From contig JAYWLJ010000072.1 in NCBI GenBank assembly GCA_037074615.1, forward strand, positions 558,001 to 622,000: a stretch of DNA of 64,000 nt, in the 5' to 3' direction. Numbering within the stretch: the first letter of the stretch is position 1; every line of letters begins with the position of its first letter. The position numbers were made by a program, and so were the translations under genes. This stretch comes from Leucaena leucocephala. Lineage: Eukaryota; Streptophyta; Magnoliopsida; Fabales; Fabaceae. Below the pieces are notes generated by a model that was not told the DNA's origin, ran no database searches, and saw only the letters and a list, made by a program, of their open reading frames with translations. Below, in pieces: positions 20,652-33,743 of the stretch.

Positions 20652-21123
20652 GATAGGGAGATCCCGATCAATGCATATATTGGCATCCATACGGATCTCA
20701 TCATAAAAATCCTGGAGAGCAATACGATGACTGAACAAACCGTACTCATCGTGCTTAATTGAGGAGTTTAAACTCCAATGGATTTTGCCATCATAAAAAG
20801 GGGTGCAACACGAGGACTTCCCAGGAGGTCACCCATCCAAGTACTACTCTCGCCCAAGCACGCTTAACTGCATAGTTTGGACTCGCACGGATTTCGACCG
20901 CGAAAAAGGGGTGCAACACGAGGACTTCCCAGGAGGTCACCCATCCAAGTACTACTCTCGCCCAAGCACGCTTAACTGCATAGTTTGGACTCGCACGGAT
21001 TTCGACCGCGAAAAAGGGGTGCAACACGAGGACTTCCCAGGAGGTCACCCATCCAAGTACTACTCTCGCCCAAGCACGCTTAACTGCATAGTTTGGACTC
21101 GCACGGATTTCGGCGGGGAAAAA

Positions 21124-21242
21124 GGGGTGCAACACGAGGACTTCCCAGGAGGTCACCCATCCTAGTACTACTCTCGCCCAAGCACGCTTAACTGCGGAGT
21201 TCTGATGGGATCCGGTGCATTAGTGCTGGTATGATCGCACCC
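21124..21242 (-). rRNA. 5S rRNA, class D
   Basis: Consensus gene. Confidence 0.97.
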
Positions 21243-21498
21243 GATAGGGAGATCGCGATCAATGCATATATTGGCATCCATACGGATCTCATCATAAAAA
21301 TCCTGGAGAGCAATACGATGACTGAACAAACCGTACTCATCGTGCTTAATTGAGGAGTTTAAACTCCAATGGATTTTGCCATCATAAAAAGGGGTGCAAC
21401 ACGAGGACTTCCCAGGAGGTCACCCATCCAAGTACTACTCTCGCCCAAGCACGCTTAACTGCATAGTTTGGACTCGCACGGATTTCGGCGGGGAAAAA

Positions 21499-21617
21499 GG
21501 GGTGCAACACGAGGACTTCCCAGGAGGTCACCCATCCTAGTACTACTCTCGCCCAAGCACGCTTAACTGCGGAGTTCTGATGGGATCCGGTGCATTAGTG
21601 CTGGTATGACCGCACCC
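21499..21617 (-). rRNA. 5S rRNA, class A
   Basis: A8G. Confidence 0.97.
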
Positions 21618-21981
21618 GATAGGGAGATCGCGATCCATGCATATATTGGCATCCATACGGATCTCATCATAAAAATCCTGGAGAGCAATACGATGACTGA
21701 ACAAACCGTACTCATCGTGCTTAATTGAGGAGTTTAAACTCCAATGGATTTTGCCATCATAAAAAGGGGTGCCACACGAGGACTTCCCAGGAGGTCACCC
21801 ATCCAAGTACTACTCTAGCCCAAGCACGCTTAACTGCATAGTTTGGACTCGCACGGATTTCGACCGCGAAAAAGGGGTGCAACACGAGGACTTCCTAGGA
21901 GGTCACCCATCCAAGTACTACTCTTGCCCAAGCACGCTTAACTGCATAGTTTGGACTCGCACGGATTTTGGCGGGGAAAAA

Positions 21982-22100
21982 GGGGTGCAACACGAGGACT
22001 TCCCAGGAGGTCACCCATCCTAGTACTACTCTCGCCCAAGCACGCTTAACTGCGGAGTTCTGATGGGATCCGGTGCATTAGTGCTGGTATGATCGCACCC
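21982..22100 (-). rRNA. 5S rRNA, class B
   Basis: Consensus gene. Confidence 0.97.
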
Positions 22101-22464
22101 GATAGGGAGATCCCGATCAATGCATATATTGGCATCCATACGGATCTCATCATAAAAATCCTGGAGAGCAATACGATGACTGAACAAACCTTACTCATCG
22201 TGCTTAATTGAGGAGTTTAAACTCCAATGGATTTTGCCATCATAAAAAGGGGTGCCACACGAGGACTTCCCAGGAGGTCACCCATCCTAGTACTACTCTC
22301 GCCCAAGCACGCTTAACTGCATAGTTTGGACTCGCACGGATTTCGACCGCGAAAAAGGGGTGCAACACGAGGACTTCCCAGGAGGTCACCCATCCAAGTA
22401 CTACTCTCGCCCAAGCACGCTTAACTGCATAGTTTGGACTCGCACGGATTTCGGCGGGGAAAAA

Positions 22465-22583
22465 GGGGTGCAACACGAGGACTTCCCAGGAGGTCACCCA
22501 TCCTAGTACTACTCTCGCCCAAGCACGCTTAACTGCGGAGTTCTGATGGGATCCGGTGCATTAGTGCTGGTATGATCGCACCC
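22465..22583 (-). rRNA. 5S rRNA, class C3*
   Basis: Consensus gene; spacer T at 22651. Confidence 0.97.
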
Positions 22584-23055
22584 GATAGGGAGATCCCGAT
22601 CAATGCATATATTGGCATCCATACGGATCTCATCATAAAAATCCTGGAGATCAATACGATGACTGAACAAACCGTACTCATCGTGCTTAATTGAGGAGTT
22701 TAAACTCCAATGGATTTTGCCATCATAAAAAGGGGTGCAACACGAGGACTTCCCAGGAGGTCACCCATCCAAGTACTACTCTCGCCCAAGCACGCTTAAC
22801 TGCATAGTTTGGACTCGCACGGATTTCGACCGCGAAAAAGGGGTGCAACACGAGGACTTCCCAGGAGGTCACCCATCCAAGTACTACTCTCGCCCAAGCA
22901 CGCTTAACTGCATAGTTTGGACTCGCACGGATTTCGACCGCGAAAAAGGGGTGCAACACGAGGACTTCCCAGGAGGTCACCCATCCAAGTACTACTCTCG
23001 CCCAAGCACGCTTAACTGCATAGTTTGGACTCGCACGGATTTCGGCGGGGAAAAA

Positions 23056-23174
23056 GGGGTGCAACACGAGGACTTCCCAGGAGGTCACCCATCCTAGTAC
23101 TACTCTCGCCCAAGCACGCTTAACTGCGGAGTTCTGATGGGATCCGGTGCATTAGTGCTGGTATGATCGCACCC
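23056..23174 (-). rRNA. 5S rRNA, class D
   Basis: Consensus gene. Confidence 0.97.
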
Positions 23175-23430
23175 GATAGGGAGATCGCGATCAATGCATA
23201 TATTGGCATCCATACGGATCTCATCATAAAAATCCTGGAGAGCAATACGATGACTGAACAAACCGTACTCATCGTGCTTAATTGAGGAGTTTAAACTCCA
23301 ATGGATTTTGCCATCATAAAAAGGGGTGCAACACGAGGACTTCCCAGGAGGTCACCCATCCAAGTACTACTCTCGCCCAAGCACGCTTAACTGCATAGTT
23401 TGGACTCGCACGGATTTCGGCGGGGAAAAA

Positions 23431-23549
23431 GGGGTGCAACACGAGGACTTCCCAGGAGGTCACCCATCCTAGTACTACTCTCGCCCAAGCACGCTTAACT
23501 GCGGAGTTCTGATGGGATCCGGTGCATTAGTGCTGGTATGACCGCACCC
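23431..23549 (-). rRNA. 5S rRNA, class A
   Basis: A8G. Confidence 0.97.
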
Positions 23550-23913
23550 GATAGGGAGATCGCGATCCATGCATATATTGGCATCCATACGGATCTCATC
23601 ATAAAAATCCTGGAGAGCAATACGATGACTGAACAAACCGTACTCATCGTGCTTAATTGAGGAGTTTAAACTCCAATGGATTTTGCCATCATAAAAAGGG
23701 GTGCCACACGAGGACTTCCCAGGAGGTCACCCATCCAAGTACTACTCTAGCCCAAGCACGCTTAACTGCATAGTTTGGACTCGCACGGATTTCGACCGCG
23801 AAAAAGGGGTGCAACACGAGGACTTCCTAGGAGGTCACCCATCCAAGTACTACTCTTGCCCAAGAACGCTTAACTGCATAGTTTGGACTCGCACGGATTT
23901 TGGCGGGGAAAAA

Positions 23914-24032
23914 GGGGTGCAACACGAGGACTTCCCAGGAGGTCACCCATCCTAGTACTACTCTCGCCCAAGCACGCTTAACTGCGGAGTTCTGATGGGA
24001 TCCGGTGCATTAGTGCTGGTATGATCGCACCC
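23914..24032 (-). rRNA. 5S rRNA, class D' (GCG)
   Basis: Consensus gene with a D-type spacer. Confidence 0.97.
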
Positions 24033-24288
24033 GATAGGGAGATCGCGATCAATGCATATATTGGCATCCATACGGATCTCATCATAAAAATCCTGGAGAG
24101 CAATACGATGACTGAACAAACCGTACTCATCGTGCTTAATTGAGGAGTTTAAACTCCAATGGATTTTGCCATCATAAAAAGGGGTGCAACACGAGGACTT
24201 CCCAGGAGGTCACCCATCCAAGTACTACTCTCGCCCAAGCACGCTTAACTGCATAGTTTGGACTCGCACGGATTTCGGCGGGGAAAAA

Positions 24289-24407
24289 GGGGTTCAACAC
24301 GAGGACTTCCCAGGAGGTCACCCATCCTAGTACTACTCTCGCCCAAGCACGCTTAACTGCGGAGTTCTGATGGGATCCGGTGCATTAGTGCTGGTATGAC
24401 CGCACCC
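24289..24407 (-). rRNA. 5S rRNA, class A with C114A
   Basis: A8G and C114A (T at 24294). Confidence 0.95.
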
Positions 24408-24771
24408 GATAGGGAGATCGCGATCCATGCATATATTGGCATCCATACGGATCTCATCATAAAAATCCTGGAGAGCAATACGATGACTGAACAAACCGTA
24501 CTCATCGTGCTTAATTGAGGAGTTTAAACTCCAATGGATTTTGCCATCATAAAAAGGGGTGCCACACGAGGACTTCCCAGGAGGTCACCCATCCAAGTAC
24601 TACTCTAGCCCAAGCACGCTTAACTGCATAGTTTGGACTCGCACGGATTTCGACCGCGAAAAAGGGGTGCAACACGAGGACTTCCTAGGAGGTCACCCAT
24701 CCAAGTACTACTCTTGCCCAAGCACGCTTAACTGCATAGTTTGGACTCGCACGGATTTTGGCGGGGAAAAA

Positions 24772-24890
24772 GGGGTGCAACACGAGGACTTCCCAGGAGG
24801 TCACCCATCCTAGTACTACTCTCGCCCAAGCACGCTTAACTGCGGAGTTCTGATGGGATCCGGTGCATTAGTGCTGGTATGATCGCACCC
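24772..24890 (-). rRNA. 5S rRNA, class B
   Basis: Consensus gene. Confidence 0.97.
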
Positions 24891-25254
24891 GATAGGGAGA
24901 TCCCGATCAATGCATATATTGGCATCCATACGGATCTCATCATAAAAATCCTGGAGAGCAATACGATGACTGAACAAACCTTACTCATCGTGCTTAATTG
25001 AGGAGTTTAAACTCCAATGGATTTTGCCATCATAAAAAGGGGTGCCACACGAGGACTTCCCAGGAGGTCACCCATCCTAGTACTACTCTCGCCCAAGCAC
25101 GCTTAACTGCATAGTTTGGACTCGCACGGATTTCGACCGCGAAAAAGGGGTGCAACACGAGGACTTCCCAGGAGGTCACCCATCCAAGTACTACTCTCGC
25201 CCAAGCACGCTTAACTGCATAGTTTGGACTCGCACGGATTTCGGCGGGGAAAAA

Positions 25255-25373
25255 GGGGTGCAACACGAGGACTTCCCAGGAGGTCACCCATCCTAGTACT
25301 ACTCTCGCCCAAGCACGCTTAACTGCGGAGTTCTGATGGGATCCGGTGCATTAGTGCTGGTATGATCGCACCC
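25255..25373 (-). rRNA. 5S rRNA, class C2
   Basis: Consensus gene. Confidence 0.97.
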
Positions 25374-25737
25374 GATAGGGAGATCCCGATCAATGCATAT
25401 ATTGGCATCCATACGGATCTCATCATAAAAATCCTGGAGAGCAATACGATGACTGAACAAACCGTACTCATCGTGCTTAATTGAGGAGTTTAAACTCCAA
25501 TGGATTTTGCCATCATAAAAAGGGGTGCAACACGAGGACTTCCCAGGAGGTCACCCATCCAAGTACTACTCTCGCCCAAGCACGCTTAACTGCATAGTTT
25601 GGACTCGCACGGATTTCGACCGCGAAAAAGGGGTGCAACACGAGGACTTCCCAGGAGGTCACCCATCCAAGTACTACTCTCGCCCAAGCACGCTTAACTG
25701 CATAGTTTGGACTCGCACGGATTTCGGCGGGGAAAAA

Positions 25738-25856
25738 GGGGTGCAACACGAGGACTTCCCAGGAGGTCACCCATCCTAGTACTACTCTCGCCCAAGCACG
25801 CTTAACTGCGGAGTTCTGATGGGATCCGGTGCATTAGTGCTGGTATGATCGCACCC
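25738..25856 (-). rRNA. 5S rRNA, class D
   Basis: Consensus gene. Confidence 0.97.
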
Positions 25857-26112
25857 GATAGGGAGATCGCGATCAATGCATATATTGGCATCCATACGGA
25901 TCTCATCATAAAAATCCTGGAGAGCAATACGATGACTGAACAAACCGTACTCATCGTGCTTAATTGAGGAGTTTAAACTCCAATGGATTTTGCCATCATA
26001 AAAAGGGGTGCAACACGAGGACTTCCCAGGAGGTCACCCATCCAAGTACTACTCTCGCCCAAGCACGCTTAACTGCATAGTTTGGACTCGCACGGATTTC
26101 GGCGGGGAAAAA

Positions 26113-26231
26113 GGGGTGCAACACGAGGACTTCCCAGGAGGTCACCCATCCTAGTACTACTCTCGCCCAAGCACGCTTAACTGCGGAGTTCTGATGGGAT
26201 CCGGTGCATTAGTGCTGGTATGACCGCACCC
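26113..26231 (-). rRNA. 5S rRNA, class A
   Basis: A8G. Confidence 0.97.
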
Positions 26232-26595
26232 GATAGGGAGATCGCGATCCATGCATATATTGGCATCCATACGGATCTCATCATAAAAATCCTGGAGAGC
26301 AATACGATGACTGAACAAACCGTACTCATCGTGCTTAATTGAGGAGTTTAAACTCCAATGGATTTTGCCATCATAAAAAGGGGTGCCACACGAGGACTTC
26401 CCAGGAGGTCACCCATCCAAGTACTACTCTAGCCCAAGCACGCTTAACTGCATAGTTTGGACTCGCACGGATTTCGACCGCGAAAAAGGGGTGCAACACG
26501 AGGACTTCCTAGGAGGTCACCCATCCAAGTACTACTCTTGCCCAAGCACGCTTAACTGCATAGTTTGGACTCGCACGGATTTTGGCGGGGAAAAA

Positions 26596-26714
26596 GGGGT
26601 GCAACACGAGGACTTCCCAGGAGGTCACCCATCCTAGTACTACTCTCGCCCAAGCACGCTTAACTGCGGAGTTCTGATGGGATCCGGTGCATTAGTGCTG
26701 GTATGATCGCACCC
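26596..26714 (-). rRNA. 5S rRNA, class D' (CCC)
   Basis: Consensus gene with a class C-like spacer. Confidence 0.97.
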
Positions 26715-26970
26715 GATAGGGAGATCCCGATCAATGCATATATTGGCATCCATACGGATCTCATCATAAAAATCCTGGAGAGCAATACGATGACTGAACA
26801 AACCGTACTCATCGTGCTTAATTGAGGAGTTTAAACTCCAATGGATTTTGCCATCATAAAAAGGGGTGCAACACGAGGACTTCCCAGGAGGTCACCCATC
26901 CAAGTACTACTCTCGCCCAAGCACGCTTAACTGCATAGTTTGGACTCGCACGGATTTCGGCGGGGAAAAA

Positions 26971-27089
26971 GGGGTTCAACACGAGGACTTCCCAGGAGGT
27001 CACCCATCCTAGTACTACTCTCGCCCAAGCACGCTTAACTGCGGAGTTCTGATGGGATCCGGTGCATTAGTGCTGGTATGACCGCACCC
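26971..27089 (-). rRNA. 5S rRNA, class A with C114A
   Basis: A8G and C114A (T at 26976). Confidence 0.95.
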
Positions 27090-27453
27090 GATAGGGAGAT
27101 CGCGATCCATGCATATATTGGCATCCATACGGATCTCATCATAAAAATCCTGGAGAGCAATACGATGACTGAACAAACCGTACTCATCGTGCTTAATTGA
27201 GGAGTTTAAACTCCAATGGATTTTGCCATCATAAAAAGGGGTGCCACACGAGGACTTCCCAGGAGGTCACCCATCCAAGTACTACTCTAGCCCAAGCACG
27301 CTTAACTGCATAGTTTGGACTCGCACGGATTTCGACCGCGAAAAAGGGGTGCAACACGAGGACTTCCTAGGAGGTCACCCATCCAAGTACTACTCTTGCC
27401 CAAGCACGCTTAACTGCATAGTTTGGACTCGCACGGATTTTGGCGGGGAAAAA

Positions 27454-27572
27454 GGGGTGCAACACGAGGACTTCCCAGGAGGTCACCCATCCTAGTACTA
27501 CTCTCGCCCAAGCACGCTTAACTGCGGAGTTCTGATGGGATCCGGTGCATTAGTGCTGGTATGATCGCACCC
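27454..27572 (-). rRNA. 5S rRNA, class B
   Basis: Consensus gene. Confidence 0.97.
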
Positions 27573-27936
27573 GATAGGGAGATCCCGATCAATGCATATA
27601 TTGGCATCCATACGGATCTCATCATAAAAATCCTGGAGAGCAATACGATGACTGAACAAACCTTACTCATCGTGCTTAATTGAGGAGTTTAAACTCCAAT
27701 GGATTTTGCCATCATAAAAAGGGGTGCCACACGAGGACTTCCCAGGAGGTCACCCATCCTAGTACTACTCTCGCCCAAGCACGCTTAACTGCATAGTTTG
27801 GACTCGCACGGATTTCGACCGCGAAAAAGGGGTGCAACACGAGGACTTCCCAGGAGGTCACCCATCCAAGTACTACTCTCGCCCAAGCACGCTTAACTGC
27901 ATAGTTTGGACTCGCACGGATTTCGGCGGGGAAAAA

Positions 27937-28055
27937 GGGGTGCAACACGAGGACTTCCCAGGAGGTCACCCATCCTAGTACTACTCTCGCCCAAGCACGC
28001 TTAACTGCGGAGTTCTGATGGGATCCGGTGCATTAGTGCTGGTATGATCGCACCC
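27937..28055 (-). rRNA. 5S rRNA, class C2
   Basis: Consensus gene. Confidence 0.97.
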
Positions 28056-28419
28056 GATAGGGAGATCCCGATCAATGCATATATTGGCATCCATACGGAT
28101 CTCATCATAAAAATCCTGGAGAGCAATACGATGACTGAACAAACCGTACTCATCGTGCTTAATTGAGGAGTTTAAACTCCAATGGATTTTGCCATCATAA
28201 AAAGGGGTGCAACACGAGGACTTCCCAGGAGGTCACCCATCCAAGTACTACTCTCGCCCAAGCACGCTTAACTGCATAGTTTGGACTCGCACGGATTTCG
28301 ACCGCGAAAAAGGGGTGCAACACGAGGACTTCCCAGGAGGTCACCCATCCAAGTACTACTCTCGCCCAAGCACGCTTAACTGCATAGTTTGGACTCGCAC
28401 GGATTTCGGCGGGGAAAAA

Positions 28420-28538
28420 GGGGTGCAACACGAGGACTTCCCAGGAGGTCACCCATCCTAGTACTACTCTCGCCCAAGCACGCTTAACTGCGGAGTTCTG
28501 ATGGGATCCGGTGCATTAGTGCTGGTATGATCGCACCC
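28420..28538 (-). rRNA. 5S rRNA, class D
   Basis: Consensus gene. Confidence 0.97.
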
Positions 28539-28794
28539 GATAGGGAGATCGCGATCAATGCATATATTGGCATCCATACGGATCTCATCATAAAAATCCT
28601 GGAGAGCAATACGATGACTGAACAAACCGTACTCATCGTGCTTAATTGAGGAGTTTAAACTCCAATGGATTTTGCCATCATAAAAAGGGGTGCAACACGA
28701 GGACTTCCCAGGAGGTCACCCATCCAAGTACTACTCTCGCCCAAGCACGCTTAACTGCATAGTTTGGACTCGCACGGATTTCGGCGGGGAAAAA

Positions 28795-28913
28795 GGGGTG
28801 CAACACGAGGACTTCCCAGGAGGTCACCCATCCTAGTACTACTCTCGCCCAAGCACGCTTAACTGCGGAGTTCTGATGGGATCCGGTGCATTAGTGCTGG
28901 TATGACCGCACCC
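28795..28913 (-). rRNA. 5S rRNA, class A
   Basis: A8G; opens super-repeat 4. Confidence 0.97.
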
Positions 28914-29277
28914 GATAGGGAGATCGCGATCCATGCATATATTGGCATCCATACGGATCTCATCATAAAAATCCTGGAGAGCAATACGATGACTGAACAA
29001 ACCGTACTCATCGTGCTTAATTGAGGAGTTTAAACTCCAATGGATTTTGCCATCATAAAAAGGGGTGCCACACGAGGACTTCCCAGGAGGTCACCCATCC
29101 AAGTACTACTCTAGCCCAAGCACGCTTAACTGCATAGTTTGGACTCGCACGGATTTCGACCGCGAAAAAGGGGTGCAACACGAGGACTTCCTAGGAGGTC
29201 ACCCATCCAAGTACTACTCTTGCCCAAGCACGCTTAACTGCATAGTTTGGACTCGCACGGATTTTGGCGGGGAAAAA

Positions 29278-29396
29278 GGGGTGCAACACGAGGACTTCCC
29301 AGGAGGTCACCCATCCTAGTACTACTCTCGCCCAAGCACGCTTAACTGCGGAGTTCTGATGGGATCCGGTGCATTAGTGCTGGTATGATCGCACCC
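29278..29396 (-). rRNA. 5S rRNA, class B'
   Basis: Consensus gene; GGAAAGC spacer. Confidence 0.97.
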
Positions 29397-29760
29397 GATA
29401 GGGAGATCCCGATCAATGCATATATTGGCATCCATACGGATCTCATCATAAAAATCCTGGAAAGCAATACGATGACTGAACAAACCGTACTCATCGTGCT
29501 TAATTGAGGAGTTTAAACTCCAATGGATTTTGCCATCATAAAAAGGGGTGCCACACGAGGACTTCCCAGGAGGTCACCCATCCAAGTACTACTCTCGCCC
29601 AAGCACGCTTAACTGCATAGTTTGGACTCGCACGGATTTCGACCGCGAAAAAGGGGTGCAACACGAGGACTTCCCAGGAGGTCACCCATCCAAGTACTAC
29701 TCTCGCCCAAGCACGCTTAACTGCATAGTTTGGACTCGCACGGATTTCGGCGGGGAAAAA

Positions 29761-29879
29761 GGGGTGCAACACGAGGACTTCCCAGGAGGTCACCCATCCT
29801 AGTACTACTCTCGCCCAAGCACGCTTAACTGCGGAGTTCTGATGGGATCCGGTGCATTAGTGCTGGTATGATCGCACCC
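29761..29879 (-). rRNA. 5S rRNA, class C3
   Basis: Consensus gene. Confidence 0.97.
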
Positions 29880-30351
29880 GATAGGGAGATCCCGATCAAT
29901 GCATATATTGGCATCCATACGGATCTCATCATAAAAATCCTGGAGAGCAATACGATGACTGAACAAACCGTACTCATCGTGCTTAATTGAGGAGTTTAAA
30001 CTCCAATGGATTTTGCCATCATAAAAAGGGGTGCAACACGAGGACTTCCCAGGAGGTCACCCATCCAAGTACTACTCTCGCCCAAGCACGCTTAACTGCA
30101 TAGTTTGGACTCGCACGGATTTCGACCGCGAAAAAGGGGTGCAACACGAGGACTTCCCAGGAGGTCACCCATCCAAGTACTACTCTCGCCCAAGCACGCT
30201 TAACTGCATAGTTTGGACTCGCACGGATTTCGACCGCGAAAAAGGGGTGCAACACGAGGACTTCCCAGGAGGTCACCCATCCAAGTACTACTCTCGCCCA
30301 AGCACGCTTAACTGCATAGTTTGGACTCGCACGGATTTCGGCGGGGAAAAA

Positions 30352-30470
30352 GGGGTGCAACACGAGGACTTCCCAGGAGGTCACCCATCCTAGTACTACT
30401 CTCGCCCAAGCACGCTTAACTGCGGAGTTCTGATGGGATCCGGTGCATTAGTGCTGGTATGATCGCACCC
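30352..30470 (-). rRNA. 5S rRNA, class D
   Basis: Consensus gene. Confidence 0.97.
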
Positions 30471-30726
30471 GATAGGGAGATCGCGATCAATGCATATATT
30501 GGCATCCATACGGATCTCATCATAAAAATCCTGGAGAGCAATACGATGACTGAACAAACCGTACTCATCGTGCTTAATTGAGGAGTTTAAACTCCAATGG
30601 ATTTTGCCATCATAAAAAGGGGTGCAACACGAGGACTTCCCAGGAGGTCACCCATCCAAGTACTACTCTCGCCCAAGCACGCTTAACTGCATAGTTTGGA
30701 CTCGCACGGATTTCGGCGGGGAAAAA

Positions 30727-30845
30727 GGGGTGCAACACGAGGACTTCCCAGGAGGTCACCCATCCTAGTACTACTCTCGCCCAAGCACGCTTAACTGCGG
30801 AGTTCTGATGGGATCCGGTGCATTAGTGCTGGTATGACCGCACCC
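30727..30845 (-). rRNA. 5S rRNA, class A
   Basis: A8G. Confidence 0.97.
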
Positions 30846-31209
30846 GATAGGGAGATCGCGATCCATGCATATATTGGCATCCATACGGATCTCATCATAA
30901 AAATCCTGGAGAGCAATACGATGACTGAACAAACCGTACTCATCGTGCTTAATTGAGGAGTTTAAACTCCAATGGATTTTGCCATCATAAAAAGGGGTGC
31001 CACACGAGGACTTCCCAGGAGGTCACCCATCCAAGTACTACTCTAGCCCAAGCACGCTTAACTGCATAGTTTGGACTCGCACGGATTTCGACCGCGAAAA
31101 AGGGGTGCAACACGAGGACTTCCTAGGAGGTCACCCATCCAAGTACTACTCTTGCCCAAGCACGCTTAACTGCATAGTTTGGACTCGCACGGATTTTGGC
31201 GGGGAAAAA

Positions 31210-31328
31210 GGGGTGCAACACGAGGACTTCCCAGGAGGTCACCCATCCTAGTACTACTCTCGCCCAAGCACGCTTAACTGCGGAGTTCTGATGGGATCCG
31301 GTGCATTAGTGCTGGTATGATCGCACCC
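31210..31328 (-). rRNA. 5S rRNA, class B
   Basis: Consensus gene. Confidence 0.97.
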
Positions 31329-31692
31329 GATAGGGAGATCCCGATCAATGCATATATTGGCATCCATACGGATCTCATCATAAAAATCCTGGAGAGCAAT
31401 ACGATGACTGAACAAACCTTACTCATCGTGCTTAATTGAGGAGTTTAAACTCCAATGGATTTTGCCATCATAAAAAGGGGTGCCACACGAGGACTTCCCA
31501 GGAGGTCACCCATCCTAGTACTACTCTCGCCCAAGCACGCTTAACTGCATAGTTTGGACTCGCACGGATTTCGACCGCGAAAAAGGGGTGCAACACGAGG
31601 ACTTCCCAGGAGGTCACCCATCCAAGTACTACTCTCGCCCAAGCACGCTTAACTGCATAGTTTGGACTCGCACGGATTTCGGCGGGGAAAAA

Positions 31693-31811
31693 GGGGTGCA
31701 ACACGAGGACTTCCCAGGAGGTCACCCATCCTAGTACTACTCTCGCCCAAGCACGCTTAACTGCGGAGTTCTGATGGGATCCGGTGCATTAGTGCTGGTA
31801 TGATCGCACCC
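31693..31811 (-). rRNA. 5S rRNA, class C3*
   Basis: Consensus gene; spacer T at 31879. Confidence 0.97.
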
Positions 31812-32283
31812 GATAGGGAGATCCCGATCAATGCATATATTGGCATCCATACGGATCTCATCATAAAAATCCTGGAGATCAATACGATGACTGAACAAAC
31901 CGTACTCATCGTGCTTAATTGAGGAGTTTAAACTCCAATGGATTTTGCCATCATAAAAAGGGGTGCAACACGAGGACTTCCCAGGAGGTCACCCATCCAA
32001 GTACTACTCTCGCCCAAGCACGCTTAACTGCATAGTTTGGACTCGCACGGATTTCGACCGCGAAAAAGGGGTGCAACACGAGGACTTCCCAGGAGGTCAC
32101 CCATCCAAGTACTACTCTCGCCCAAGCACGCTTAACTGCATAGTTTGGACTCGCACGGATTTCGACCGCGAAAAAGGGGTGCAACACGAGGACTTCCCAG
32201 GAGGTCACCCATCCAAGTACTACTCTCGCCCAAGCACGCTTAACTGCATAGTTTGGACTCGCACGGATTTCGGCGGGGAAAAA

Positions 32284-32402
32284 GGGGTGCAACACGAGGA
32301 CTTCCCAGGAGGTCACCCATCCTAGTACTACTCTCGCCCAAGCACGCTTAACTGCGGAGTTCTGATGGGATCCGGTGCATTAGTGCTGGTATGATCGCAC
32401 CC
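32284..32402 (-). rRNA. 5S rRNA, class D
   Basis: Consensus gene. Confidence 0.97.
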
Positions 32403-32658
32403 GATAGGGAGATCGCGATCAATGCATATATTGGCATCCATACGGATCTCATCATAAAAATCCTGGAGAGCAATACGATGACTGAACAAACCGTACTCAT
32501 CGTGCTTAATTGAGGAGTTTAAACTCCAATGGATTTTGCCATCATAAAAAGGGGTGCAACACGAGGACTTCCCAGGAGGTCACCCATCCAAGTACTACTC
32601 TCGCCCAAGCACGCTTAACTGCATAGTTTGGACTCGCACGGATTTCGGCGGGGAAAAA

Positions 32659-32777
32659 GGGGTGCAACACGAGGACTTCCCAGGAGGTCACCCATCCTAG
32701 TACTACTCTCGCCCAAGCACGCTTAACTGCGGAGTTCTGATGGGATCCGGTGCATTAGTGCTGGTATGACCGCACCC
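32659..32777 (-). rRNA. 5S rRNA, class A
   Basis: A8G. Confidence 0.97.
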
Positions 32778-33141
32778 GATAGGGAGATCGCGATCCATGC
32801 ATATATTGGCATCCATACGGATCTCATCATAAAAATCCTGGAGAGCAATACGATGACTGAACAAACCGTACTCATCGTGCTTAATTGAGGAGTTTAAACT
32901 CCAATGGATTTTGCCATCATAAAAAGGGGTGCCACACGAGGACTTCCCAGGAGGTCACCCATCCAAGTACTACTCTAGCCCAAGCACGCTTAACTGCATA
33001 GTTTGGACTCGCACGGATTTCGACCGCGAAAAAGGGGTGCAACACGAGGACTTCCTAGGAGGTCACCCATCCAAGTACTACTCTTGCCCAAGCACGCTTA
33101 ACTGCATAGTTTGGACTCGCACGGATTTTGGCGGGGAAAAA

Positions 33142-33260
33142 GGGGTGCAACACGAGGACTTCCCAGGAGGTCACCCATCCTAGTACTACTCTCGCCCAAG
33201 CACGCTTAACTGCGGAGTTCTGATGGGATCCGGTGCATTAGTGCTGGTATGATCGCACCC
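33142..33260 (-). rRNA. 5S rRNA, class B
   Basis: Consensus gene. Confidence 0.97.
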
Positions 33261-33624
33261 GATAGGGAGATCCCGATCAATGCATATATTGGCATCCATA
33301 CGGATCTCATCATAAAAATCCTGGAGAGCAATACGATGACTGAACAAACCTTACTCATCGTGCTTAATTGAGGAGTTTAAACTCCAATGGATTTTGCCAT
33401 CATAAAAAGGGGTGCCACACGAGGACTTCCCAGGAGGTCACCCATCCTAGTACTACTCTCGCCCAAGCACGCTTAACTGCATAGTTTGGACTCGCACGGA
33501 TTTCGACCGCGAAAAAGGGGTGCAACACGAGGACTTCCCAGGAGGTCACCCATCCAAGTACTACTCTCGCCCAAGCACGCTTAACTGCATAGTTTGGACT
33601 CGCACGGATTTCGGCGGGGAAAAA

Positions 33625-33743
33625 GGGGTGCAACACGAGGACTTCCCAGGAGGTCACCCATCCTAGTACTACTCTCGCCCAAGCACGCTTAACTGCGGAG
33701 TTCTGATGGGATCCGGTGCATTAGTGCTGGTATGATCGCACCC
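33625..33743 (-). rRNA. 5S rRNA, class C2
   Basis: Consensus gene. Confidence 0.97.

Larger units (their letters stand above)
19567..21498 (-). repeat. Block A-B'-C3-D (1932 bp)
   Basis: Truncated copies start at 19834, 19942, 20317, 20425, 20800, 20908, 21016 and 21391. GGAAAGC marker at 20234. Confidence 0.92.
21499..23430 (-). repeat. Block A-B-C3*-D (1932 bp)
   Basis: Truncated copies start at 21766, 21874, 22249, 22357, 22732, 22840, 22948 and 23323. Spacer marker T at 22651. Confidence 0.92.
23431..24288 (-). repeat. Block A-D' (858 bp), GCG spacer type
   Basis: Truncated copies start at 23698, 23806 and 24181. The copy at 23806 repeats the G60U change (23865) seen at 8091. Confidence 0.92.
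24289..26112 (-). repeat. Block A-B-C2-D (1824 bp), C114A header
   Basis: Truncated copies start at 24556, 24664, 25039, 25147, 25522, 25630 and 26005. Confidence 0.92.
26113..26970 (-). repeat. Block A-D' (858 bp), CCC spacer type
   Basis: Truncated copies start at 26380, 26488 and 26863. Confidence 0.92.
19567..28794 (-). repeat. Super-repeat 3 (9228 bp)
   Basis: Same header (markers at 20234 and 22651), then A-D'(GCG), A-B-C2-D, A-D'(CCC), A-B-C2-D. It equals super-repeat 1 minus exactly one 1824-bp block. It shares the rare G60U truncated copy (23865) with super-repeat 1 (8091). Confidence 0.85.
26971..28794 (-). repeat. Block A-B-C2-D (1824 bp), C114A header
   Basis: Truncated copies start at 27238, 27346, 27721, 27829, 28204, 28312 and 28687. 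Confidence 0.92.
28795..30726 (-). repeat. Block A-B'-C3-D (1932 bp)
   Basis: Truncated copies start at 29062, 29170, 29545, 29653, 30028, 30136, 30244 and 30619. GGAAAGC marker at 29462; last B' block of the window. Confidence 0.92.
30727..32658 (-). repeat. Block A-B-C3*-D (1932 bp)
   Basis: Truncated copies start at 30994, 31102, 31477, 31585, 31960, 32068, 32176 and 32551. Spacer marker T at 31879; last C3* block. Confidence 0.92.
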